The position numbers and the translations under genes were made by a program. Below are positions 32,760 to 41,353 of a stretch of 64,000 bases of DNA, in pieces. Under the pieces are notes generated by a model. That model ran no database searches. It saw only the letters and a program-made list of their open reading frames with translations, and was not told where the DNA came from. Location: the NCBI GenBank assembly GCA_973895155.1, contig OZ316899.1:12400001-12464000 (forward strand), written 5' to 3'. This stretch comes from Marsupella aquatica. Lineage: Eukaryota; Marchantiophyta. Numbering within the stretch: the stretch's first letter is position 1; each line of letters starts with the position of its first letter.

Positions 32760-34616
32760 CTAATCCTCCTCTTCTTCTTCGCTCTCGGTGCCCGGACTTG
32801 TGCCCCGTGAGTGGTCCTCCTCCTCATCACTCACGGGAGTGAGTGCCACCGTACTTTTCTTCTTCTTCGACGGAGTACTCTTAGTGCTGCTGCTCCCGCG
32901 CTTCCTCAAAGCAGCCAAGGCCTGCCACGCCTTGATGTACCCCTCACCAATTGTGTCCTTCCAGAGGGTAGCCTCTTCTCCGGACCGCAACTCCAACGGT
33001 AGAACTTGCCCCGTGGCCATGGGAGTCCCGGGGGTGACAGACCTGGGTGGCATCCCCGTACTGACCTGAGCCTCCCGTAACGATTTCCGTACCTCCCGGA
33101 GCTTCTTCTCCAAGCTCTTACTCTTCTCCTGACTCTTCTTGGCTCCATCCAACAAGGGTCCATACTTCCCACTAACCTCCTTCACCACCATCTCGATAGC
33201 TTGGGAGATCACATCCGGGGAAAGTGTGGAGCCAGGTGTGCCGGGACTCTTCCGTTTCCCTAGACTCAGGGCCTCACTTCTCTTCGCTCGTGTCTCAAAG
33301 GCTGCCACCTGACTCCGTAGTGCTCCCACCTGGTTCCTCCACTCCATCACTTCTCCAGAATTTTGCTTCTCTTTGGCCAATGCTTGCCTCAACGCTCCTA
33401 CTTCTTCTGCTTCCTTGGCCTTGGTGGACAAAGCTCCCTTCAAGTTGGTGATCTCTACGTGAGCTGCATTGATGTGCCTGACCTTCTCATGAATGGTCTG
33501 CTCCTTGGTCTTGATCACCTCCTTCAGTGACAGGATGCTCTGCTCTAACGTCTCTACTTTGACTGTGGCGTGCTTGAGAGACTCCCTCAATGCGTGGACT
33601 AGCTTGAGTCCCTCGTGGACTCCCTCTCTGAAATCCCGTAGCTCTGCCAAGTAAACATCCGGAATGTTGTATTCCAGAGGCTGTTTCGGATCTCCCACGA
33701 GTGATTCAAGCCACTCCAATGTGCAATCATCCTCCTGGTTCTCTTCTTCTCTATTATCCTCCCCACCAGCAGACAATGATTCCTCCGTGAGCTTCCCTAA
33801 AACGGTAGTGGCAATACTCCGGATCTCCGTGGTGAGAGATGATCCCGTGTCTTCATGCCCCGGAGAACCAATCAACCCTTCTGCCCTGGCCAATACAAAT
33901 GACCCCATCAAATGTACAGCCCCACCTGGTTTCACACTCCCGGGCTCAGCGGCCAATAGCTTCTTCAATCCGTAGCACCACCATCCGTACACATGGGCTG
34001 GGTAGTTCTTGATGTCCATAGCTACCACGAAATGCTCCTCATTCAGCACTCCGGATTGCACGTTGCCAAGAACCCGTTGATGCACCTTGGCCAGGAAGCC
34101 CTTATACTCAACATCCTTGACAGCAGAAAGAGGGATGGCGGTGGTGGAGGTAGGATTGGTCACCCAAGTGGCCACCATTTTCAACGTGAGTTCTCCCCTG
34201 ATATTCCGAGGTGTGAATGAGAATTTCTGATTCTCAAGAAACAATAGCTTAGCCAACTCCACATGGGGCACTACACGTTTGAGACATTCAAAGTAGATTC
34301 CCTCCGTTCGGAACTCCATCCCGGCCTCAATGTCCCAGCTCTTCCCTGAAGGGATGGTAATCTCCACCTTCATGAATTCTGTAAGCCCGGTGGCTTGGAA
34401 AATGTTCCGACAATCCTCCATCACCTTGGTGGAGGTCTTGGGATAAATTCGACGAAAAATCTTCCTACCCACCGGTGAGGAACCCGCTGCCAATCCCGTG
34501 CTCATCATAACTTCTCTCTCTTCCCTTTCCCGTGTAATCCGAGTCTCCACGTAGTCACGGTAAGCAGCCTTGTATCTCCGAATGCGTGACGCACTAAACT
34601 CTGGTTGATCTAGCAT
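32760..34616 (-). CDS. LTR-encoded coiled-coil protein of GypB (5' LTR copy)
   Basis: The same 618-aa translation as 22066-23922. It lies upstream of the primer site in the 5' LTR, so in the integrated element the protein is encoded on both sides of gag-pol. It would also survive in any solo LTR. No known domain is recognised. The charged heptad-rich C-terminal half (for example LEKKLREVRKSLREAQ) predicts a coiled coil. Confidence 0.8.
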   Translation of the reverse strand: MLDQPEFSASRIRRYKAAYRDYVETRITREREEREVMMSTGLAAGSSPVGRKIFRRIYPKTSTKVMEDCRNIFQATGLTEFMKVEITIPSGKSWDIEAGMEFRTEGIYFECLKRVVPHVELAKLLFLENQKFSFTPRNIRGELTLKMVATWVTNPTSTTAIPLSAVKDVEYKGFLAKVHQRVLGNVQSGVLNEEHFVVAMDIKNYPAHVYGWWCYGLKKLLAAEPGSVKPGGAVHLMGSFVLARAEGLIGSPGHEDTGSSLTTEIRSIATTVLGKLTEESLSAGGEDNREEENQEDDCTLEWLESLVGDPKQPLEYNIPDVYLAELRDFREGVHEGLKLVHALRESLKHATVKVETLEQSILSLKEVIKTKEQTIHEKVRHINAAHVEITNLKGALSTKAKEAEEVGALRQALAKEKQNSGEVMEWRNQVGALRSQVAAFETRAKRSEALSLGKRKSPGTPGSTLSPDVISQAIEMVVKEVSGKYGPLLDGAKKSQEKSKSLEKKLREVRKSLREAQVSTGMPPRSVTPGTPMATGQVLPLELRSGEEATLWKDTIGEGYIKAWQALAALRKRGSSSTKSTPSKKKKSTVALTPVSDEEEDHSRGTSPGTESEEEEED

Positions 34617-35033
34617 CCATGCATCCCGAAATCAATTTCTCAATCACCAATCCTGTCACCCGTGGCAATGTCAATTCCCTGGCCCGAAACAGCCCCCGTA
34701 GCCCGATCACTTAAATTCTCTCAATTTCCCGTCACTACTCCGTGCGGCCGCCACTAATGCCTGGAAGAATGACGCCAGCAAGCCCCACTAATCCACCATG
34801 AAAGAGAGAGCTTCAAAAATAATTAGAATCTGGAGAGAGCTTCCGGCAAGAGAGAGAAGAACCCCGTTTTTGCTTTCGGCAATGAGAGGGTCGTGCAAAA
34901 GGAAGAGGGAAAGAAAAAGGAAGGAAAAAAAAATAGAACCGAAAAAACTCCTGGCGCCTTCGCCATGCGCCCCGGCCCATTTCTCGGGCCTTACCCTTGC
35001 GTCCTCCTGCGCGCGGCCCTATGCAGGGCGCGC

Positions 35034-35410
35034 GGCCATTCCTCCCGGCTCGCGGGAGGCCCTTCAACTCCCCCCCGCTCGCGTGATCCTCCCAGCTCGC
35101 GGGAGGCCCTTTAACTCCCCCCCGCTCGCGTGATCCTCCCAGCTCGCGGGAGGCCCTTTAACTCCCCCCCGCTCGCGTGATCCTCCCAGCTCGCGGGAGG
35201 CCCTTTAACTCCCCCCCGCTCGCGTGATCCTCCCAGCTCGCGGGAGGCCCTTTAACTCCCCCCCCCCGCTCGCTTGCGCTCCTTCAGCTCGCGGAGCCTC
35301 ATTAATTGCCCGGGCACGCAGCCCTATGGGCTCGCGAGGCAGCCCCTTCAGCTCGTGGAGCCCCATTAATCGCCCGGGCACGCAGCCCTATGGGCTCGCG
35401 AGGCAGCCCC
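35034..35410. repeat. GypB LTR GC-rich minisatellites (5' LTR)
   Basis: Five copies of the roughly 47-bp unit (one more than in the 3' LTR) and two of the roughly 62-bp unit. The change of copy number between two otherwise almost identical LTRs shows fast minisatellite turnover or slippage in reverse transcription. Confidence 0.88.
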
Positions 35411-35772
35411 TCTTTCTCTCGGACGGCCACTAATGGGACTCGCCCTCCTGAGGAGGGATTTATTTAAAAAAACCCCCCCCCTCTCCTGACTTTGCAATGG
35501 GGGTCTCAACAATAGCTCTTGAAGCAAAACGGTAAGTCCTATGGGGCTGGTCCTGGCTAGTTTCAAGGTCCCAAAATATTTGCCCACTTAGGTCGCCGCA
35601 AATCTTAGAACTATTATGAGAGAAAGAATATAAAGTCACCTGGGGCATCATCAACCTATAATGACGGAATTAACTAAAAATTAAAAAATGGCTTATTTAC
35701 ATTGACTATTAACAAGGTATCGGCCTTTGCAACCAGTTATGTGTGACTTCCCGTGACGGGGTACCCGTCACA

Positions 35773-36887
35773 CCAAGAGGCGGCCCTGACACTTAGATTA
35801 GTGGGATTGCGGATCCACTGGTAAGAAGAACACTTGTGCTCCTGCCTCGCTGTACATAGGTAAATTATAATTAGGATAGATTAGGCTTACACTACAAGGA
35901 ATTAGGCGGATCCACTACCAAGATAAGTACCTGGGCAGCGAGGAGTTGAGGCCTTCTTCTTTAGCAAGTTTTTAGTGCACCAGCAGGGCTGTGAAACTTG
36001 TGTATATTCATGTTTCCTCATGCCTAAGAGATGAATAGAATTGGCCTCAAGGCTTAGTTTGCAAATCTTCATTGAATGGTAGCAATTTTATAAATTTTGT
36101 TCCCCCACAAAAAGCCCCACGGGAAGGGCGCACAAACAGGCAGCAAGGCCAAGAAGGCAACATCCAGTAGGGTAGCAGCCCAATCACACCGACACAACAA
36201 AGGGCCAGGCTTCCGCCTCAACCCAACACCCCCGCGCCCGGACAGAGCACAACAGGGAGGGCACCCCTAAATACACAAAGAAACACATCACACGGCCAGT
36301 CCAAATTTGGAGAGCACGGCCAAGAAAGCAACAAAAGGCAGCCAACAAGCGGCCCATCACCCAGAAGAGATCAATCTCCCACCACCGCCAACCCAACCCC
36401 TACGAAGACTGTCAATCCAGTTTGCAGATCTTGTGTATGAGAAGTACTGTTTGTATGGCAAGTGCATGGTATAACTCAGTCAGAAGGAGTCATTTTGCTA
36501 TTTGTGTGTCGCATTAACTTGTTTGAAGATTGCCCGCATTAACCAAGAAGGGAGTAAGCAAGGTAGTAAGAGTTGGATGTGTCGAGCTGAGAGAGGTCTT
36601 AGTGGCTTACCCAAGCCAATTGGGGATCATTCTGGCGGCAAAATCCAAACATACCTAAAGGAAGACCAAGAGAGGAGGCCAAGGGAAGACATAGAAGAGG
36701 CCGACTACGTATCTCATGACCCGATGAAGGATCTGTCCAATATATGTGTATAAGTTGTTTGTAGAATGAGGTTAGCAGCGTCCTATGCCGCTAAGCCGCA
36801 GAACCGGCCTCACCGAGAGCAAAACCTACGGGAATCGACTTGTGCAGGGGGGTTTCTTGGGTTTAGGGAGCCATGGGACGCACCACA
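35773..36887 (+). repeat. GypA LTR copy 2, terminal part
   Basis: Continues from 20954 after the GypB target duplication. It matches 54900-55701 and ends ...GGGACGCACCACA at 36887. It is interrupted at 36070-36419 by a LINE-like tail. No gene is seen. Confidence 0.9.
36070..36419 (-). mobile_element. LINE-like 3' end, 5'-truncated insertion
   Basis: A 350-bp insertion in the GypA LTR flanked by a 13-bp imperfect target duplication (GTTTGCAAATCTT at 36057-36069 and GTTTGCAGATCTT at 36420-36432). Read on the minus strand it ends GGGGGAACAAAATTTATAAA and ATTGCTACCATTCAATGA, a typical plant LINE 3' terminus. No reverse transcriptase remains. Confidence 0.75.
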
Positions 36888-37457
36888 GGAGGAAACTCAA
36901 ATACAACATTTCCATTGTACTTGTTTGGCAAACAAGGAACTTGCTCGTGTTGGAAGTCCCCTGCCGCGATAAATCTTGACAGTTCACTATGTCCCGTGGC
37001 CTTGAGTAAGGCATCCATTGCACTCCGCCGGTAACCTTATGGACACCTCCGGAGGTGGCCACCGGTTCACTCTTAAGGCAACTAGAGTCTGGAACTTTGT
37101 ACTTCACAGGAGGATTGGGCGCAACATCATCATCTTCACTCTAAGATATTTCAACAACCTGGGTCAAAATGTTCTCAACAACCGATTGAAGAGGAGTAAG
37201 TTGGACATGAAGCGAGTAACAAAGTTCGACATTCATGTGCCAGAAACGTATTCCTCATCCACATCAAATGTCGCAGCACGTTCAAGTCCTGCACTCATTG
37301 ACTCCTCATGAACAATCGACGCAATGTCATTGATTCTCAAATCGAATCTCCCACACAGGTAGGTTTCGCTTACTTGCTTGTAAGTATCATAAACTTGCAT
37401 GGGAACCTTGACGACGTCCCCAGTACAAGCACGTGTAATAACAATTGAGCGCAACAT
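36888..37457 (-). pseudogene. Outer ElemX transposase, N-terminal fragment
   Basis: Start MLRSIVITRACTGDVV at 37457, colinear with the inner copy start at 47359 (MSQSIVVTRMSTGDIV), sharing YLCGRFDLR(I/M)ND. Frameshifts follow from about 37235. Homology continues, in changing frames, to the equivalent of KYNGNVVFE at 36888, where the GypA LTR cuts it. No DDE domain remains. Confidence 0.85.
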
Positions 37458-38420
37458 TGTAGATGAATGAAGTTAAAGCCACTGGAAATTCATGCACTAA
37501 GCCAATCCCGGCCGTATGGGTTGCTTATACCACCCCTTCAAAGAGCACCGGCCGTTAAAAGAGTTGTTTCAATACGACAGAGAACACGCACAACTTTGCG
37601 TCCGTTGAAATCATAAATGAAACATTTGTCCTTTTTGCCCGACAAGTGCGGGTGTCAAGAATATTTATAACATGAATACGACTAGATAATATCCTATACA
37701 AGTGCGTCCATTTCATTAGCGTTGGGCGCTACCTAAAAAGCATCTGAATAACAATGACTTAATTTGAAAAGTCTTGTGACTAGTGCCTGGCGCTAGCATA
37801 ATCATACACGCAATATTCATGAATTGTTTTTGCAAAATATTCCATTACAAGCATTTTTAAGTTCAAATACAGTAAATTGGTACTAGCGCTGCACCCGGCG
37901 CTAGTATTGATACAATATACTTAATACCTTAATATCAAGTAAAGTTTAGTTACTATGGTTGAGAAGAGTACATTTGGAAGTTTGTTAACAATATCTGGTA
38001 CTAAAATGCAACATTAATCAAATGATTCACATGGCTAGCGCCGGGCGCTAGCATTTGTTCACCAATAAGTTTTTGAATTTAGTGGTCACTTCTTTGTTAG
38101 CGCCTGGCGCTGGCATTGCATGTCTGTCTGAAAGGTGTGGAGACAACGGTAACATTTAACGGTCACTATTGTTTAGCGTGATGATCACGCCAACATTTTA
38201 GCGTAATTCACATTAATACTTCTCACGATTTCTAAATTGTCGCCTTCTGTCACGGATAAGTAATATTGAATCTCGTCGTTCACAATGAGTAACGTCTGAT
38301 TACAAAGAGGGGAATAGAGCTCATTGATCGGATATAATACGGATGCAATTGTTAATATGGTACGAAGAATTGGTAATCGGTCGTGAGAATTCTGTTCATA
38401 GACCTTTCATCATAAAGACG
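37458..38420. promoter_or_regulatory. ElemX divergent intergenic region (outer copy)
   Basis: A 963-bp AT-rich spacer between the divergent transposase and ParB/methyltransferase-like genes, so both promoters should lie here. It holds five copies of the ElemX palindrome, at 37717-37731, 37781-37795, 37884-37903 (a longer variant), 38036-38050 and 38098-38112. A related inverted repeat (GCGTGATGATCACGC) is near 38177. The equivalent inner-copy spacer is 46734-47358 with two palindromes. Confidence 0.7.
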
Positions 38421-39155
38421 ATGGATGCAGTCCCCTCCTCGTCGAGGGGGTATAGTGTGGTTGGGGATTGGGATCGTGGGTATTGCGAGTCTTCTGAGTC
38501 TTCATTCTCTGGTTCAATGTATACACGTCGAGTAACAAGGTCCACCGCATCGCTTATTCCAATCTTTGGTATTTCATTTGCCAAGCCAGTGAGAATGAAA
38601 ATGGAGAATCTTGATACATTTGCAATTCAAGATGTTTCATTTTCGGAGACCGATCTTATTTCAAAACACGTCATGTCTTTTGGGAAAGATTTCAGAGGTT
38701 TTGACAAAGAGCCTTCACAAATTCCGCTATGTCGATTGGTGCATATGGAGGTTGTCCGAACTCTGCAGAAAGATAGCTCTTCCATCGACAAGCTGAAAGA
38801 CTCTTTCCGTAGCATGGGATACAATTCTTCAATTGGAATGAGGTTTATGTTCAGCCCACTGATGCTGAGGGAGTGCTTCTCACCTGTACTCAAGAAATTT
38901 GTGATAGTTGGGATCCAATATGGACATCTGAGAATGAGAAATTTGAGGAAGAATATGCTGCCGACCCAGATTTTCTGGTTTTGAAGGATAGAATGTTCTC
39001 CATTTTTTACGGGAACCATAGGCTTTACTCATGGACACTTGTCACATAGGAGAATCCCCAAAACCCAAAGTACCACCCGCGAGTGCTTTGTACAGTTTTC
39101 AATGGGGACAAGGGTTCACTGATAGAAATCAAAGTTGCTATGCACATCGTAACCA
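38421..39155 (+). pseudogene. Outer ElemX ParB/MTase-like gene, exon 1
   Basis: ATG at 38421 (MDAVPSSSRG); the inner copy starts MDPALSSSQ. Domain: ParB-like, with IPLCRLVHMEVVRTLQ, IDKLKDSFRSMGYN and, near 39010, YGNHRLYSW, the position of the ParB-family G-x-x-R motif. Defects: one-base loss near 38845 and TAG at 39047-39049. The exon ends at a GTAAGAG donor (39156). The intron 39156-39289 ends TTTATTTCAG and contains a palindrome variant (39243-39256). Confidence 0.8.
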
Positions 39156-39289
39156 GTAAGAGTTCTCTTTTGTGCATAACTTTGTGAGTCATTGTGAATT
39201 GTTAATTCTTTCTAGCATAACTTTCTGAGGCCATGTTTTACAAGCGCCTGACGCTGCTTATATGTTCTCATTTTGTTCTTTTATTTCAG

Positions 39290-39616
39290 GCTTGGACAAG
39301 CCGTTGTGGAACCCTCCTGGATCCTAGACGTCGATTGAATTAAGTGGATCTTGATGCACGACCTGGAGTATTATAGTAAGCTCATCGACCCAACGAATTA
39401 CAAGAAGTTTGAGCAGATCAGGATGAAGATGCAGAAGGAATCCTGGTACACAAAGAAGATGCCTCAGGAGGCTCTTGTGTACATTCTATGTCAAGATAAG
39501 ATTAAGTCGAATTCAAACCAGTTCAAGATTGACATGGAGTCCGTTGCGGCCCTCGGTACCCCTTGGTCGGTCGAGGAGGTTTCCAAAAGGCATGCTGTTA
39601 TGATGAAGGAAGCAAC
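39290..39616 (+). pseudogene. Outer ElemX ParB/MTase-like gene, exon 2, 5' part
   Basis: Continues after the intron. The conserved block GSWYTKKMPQEALLYILC-like (here WYTKKMPQEALVYILCQDK) and TPWSVEEVSKRHAVMM is shared with the inner copy (45269-45760). It is cut at 39616 by the inner ElemX insertion inside codons for KEAT and resumes at 57054 with the matching residues. Early stops occur near 39345. Confidence 0.85.
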
Positions 39617-40410
39617 GAGGTGTTTACAAAAGGCAGGAAAACAGGAAACAGGCATTCATAACAGAAACTGGTAACAAGGAAAAAGACTGGTAACAGGAAA
39701 ATTCTAGTCTCAAACTTTTGAAAAAAAATTCTGGTAGCACCCGGCGCTGGTAAAAATAGCGCCGACGGCGAGGTTTTTTTAAAAGACACCAAAAAAACAA
39801 ACAGGAGTAAATATAAGAAACTCGTACCGGTAGGAACTCTCCACGGTTATTGCTAGCGCCGAGCGCTGTGAAGAGTCTATAATTTGTACCAATTGCACTC
39901 TCGGAGGATATTTAATGAAGGGGGTTATGAAATGTTTGATCTCGGAATGCTATTTAAGTCAATTATAATTAACCAAAACCTTTCAGTAGCGCCTGGCGCT
40001 ACTACAGTAATCCCAGTTGACAACCATCGTCTATTCTAGCCTCCTCCCGATCAGGGTCTTTCCAGAAGACATCTAGCTGCAAAGATCCATGACTATTCCC
40101 GCCAGTTCACCTAATACCATAAAATCAGACGGAAAACAAAACATTCATGCAACACAGCCCGGAAAGAATCGATCCACACCCAAGAACCCTTAGAAAATTG
40201 GGAAGCGCCCGACGCTAACCAATATTGCACCTGAGAACATGTCTTCACAACTCAAACTTCAAGAATCTGAAATAAAATATAATAGTGACAGTATGTTTGA
40301 GGAGCGCCTGGCGCTAGTAAAAGTTGAAAGGGCTTAAAATCAGCCAATTCATCGAAATGGTTACATATTGAAACATTAAATGATGTATTTGAAGAAAACC
40401 CCATTGCTAC
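39617..40410. other. Inner ElemX left terminus and 3' flank
   Basis: Non-coding. The terminal 120 bp holds CAGGAAAACAGG and GGTAACA repeats. Six palindromes or variants follow, at 39735, 39757, 39854, 39987, 40204 and 40302. This is downstream of the minus-strand gene. No gene is seen. Confidence 0.7.
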
Positions 40411-40711
40411 CTATAAACTACCAGATGTTTTTGATGCGGAGCTTTCAGATTTGTCTGTGGACTCGGCTTTGTCATCAATGTACTTGCTTCGGGAAACATC
40501 ATCTATATAAGGGTTGCTCATGAACTTCCTGTCTGCTCCCCTCTGAAGACGTAGATCTTTTGTTTCCCAACAAAAAGTTCTAATTTTGTCAACCCTCCTA
40601 GCGGCATTTTCAGCGTATGAGGGAAAAACAAACGGCTTCTCAGGATTGACAATTATATTCCTAGCTAGTCTCCTCCGGAGTTGGAAATGCTTCCTCAGAT
40701 TCCATTCTGAC
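40411..40711 (-). pseudogene. Inner ElemX ParB/MTase-like gene, conserved 3' block
   Basis: About 100 codons conserved with 59754-60051 in the outer copy: RR(R/K)xA..., EKPFV(F/L)PSYAEN, DRKF, NPY(I/V)D, and a Ser-rich end (SGSL, or SSDS in the outer copy). In both copies it follows the acidic tail and TAA of exon 4 after a segment with a donor-like GTAAGCTTC and an acceptor CAG. The phase does not simply join exon 4, so alternative splicing, a second cistron or frame change are all possible. Function unknown. Confidence 0.6.
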
Positions 40712-40816
40712 CTGATCCAGTAAAACGGAAAAACATATGAGTTTAGGAGATAAGAGAGCAAGAACCCATAATTGTCAACAACACTTGAAAGGATAAAGAA
40801 GCTTACTGGAAGAACA

Positions 40817-41353
40817 TTACTCGTCTGATTCTTCGCTCTTCTCCGAAGAATCTTCCTCCTGTGTTTTCTCTGTGTCATCTCCGACGTCTCCAGAGGTACC
40901 TTCCTCTTCGTCATAATCAAAATTGAGAACAGATCGGAGCCTATCTTTCTTTTTGCAACCACTTAAATTGGTCGGAACATGCCTGGGATCAAGAAGTTCT
41001 AAGAAAACCCTTGATGCGGTCTCAACAAACTCACGCCTATTTTCCAACCCAATCACAAAATGACCAGAAAAATCACCAGCAATGAATGTGCTTCCTGAAC
41101 CTACAGTCCAGTCAAGGACAATATCTCCAGGAAGAGTAAAAAGCTCTATCACTGACTGCATAAAACCAACCGAAAGACAGGCGTTCCCAACAAAATCCAA
41201 CTCCGGGCAATGATCTGTCTTCAAGGTTTGGAGCCCAATCAAGTTAGAGATCGAAGGATCTTCACTTATTGATAGAGGCTTAAACCTTCGATCCTTTGGT
41301 ACCTTTCCTTTTGAAGAAGTTCGACAAAATATGTCTAGCCTAAGGGTAAATAC
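40817..41353 (-). pseudogene. Inner ElemX ParB/MTase-like gene, exon 4 (AdoMet motif)
   Basis: Opens after acceptor GCGTGCAG with VFTLRLDIF. It encodes the beta-class methyltransferase C-terminal signature: GDIVLDWTVGSGSTF then HFVIGLENRREFVETA, matching the D-x-F-x-GSGTT ... IGIE pattern of N4/N6 DNA methyltransferases (AdoMet-binding motif I). It ends in an acidic Glu/Ser tail and TAA at 40817-40819. This exon is open, with no internal stop, although the gene as a whole is broken. Confidence 0.8.

Larger units (their letters stand above)
20955..35772 (-). mobile_element. GypB: complete young Ty3/gypsy element with ORF-bearing LTRs
   Basis: A 14.8-kb minus-strand element: LTRs 20955-25030 and 31649-35772, one uninterrupted 2132-codon gag-pol, primer site 31611-31628, polypurine tract by 25031-25044, and target duplication CCAAG at 20950-20954 and 35773-35777. 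Apart from one extra minisatellite unit and homopolymer lengths I saw only two substitutions between the 4.1-kb LTRs (C/T near 23969/34663, C/T near 24615/35355), so the insertion is recent. Each LTR carries the same 618-codon sense ORF. Of everything in this window, it is the one element that could be autonomous. Confidence 0.95.
31649..35772 (-). repeat. GypB 5' LTR
   Basis: 4124 bp and colinear with the 3' LTR at an offset of 10694 bp over most of its length. It is 48 bp longer because of one extra minisatellite unit. Target duplication CCAAG follows at 35773-35777. Confidence 0.95.
5996..36887 (+). mobile_element. GypA LTR (copy 2), split by nested elements
   Basis: One plus-strand GypA LTR can be pieced together from 5996-6368, 19414-20954 and 35778-36887. 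GypC interrupts the first junction with target duplication CAAAG (6364-6368 and 19409-19413). GypB interrupts the second with CCAAG (20950-20954 and 35773-35777). A LINE-like tail sits at 36070-36419. The LTR ends ...GGGACGCACCACA at 36887, inside a degenerate ElemX transposase gene. Its true 5' end is not present, because the left side begins mid-ORF next to an inverted GypC fragment. Confidence 0.85.

Noticed and set aside
40817-41353. Bacterial or phage contamination suggested by ParB/MTase-like sequence
   Set aside because: The gene is split by GT..AG introns at conserved places in two copies, and it is embedded with plant-type retrotransposons with exact target duplications.
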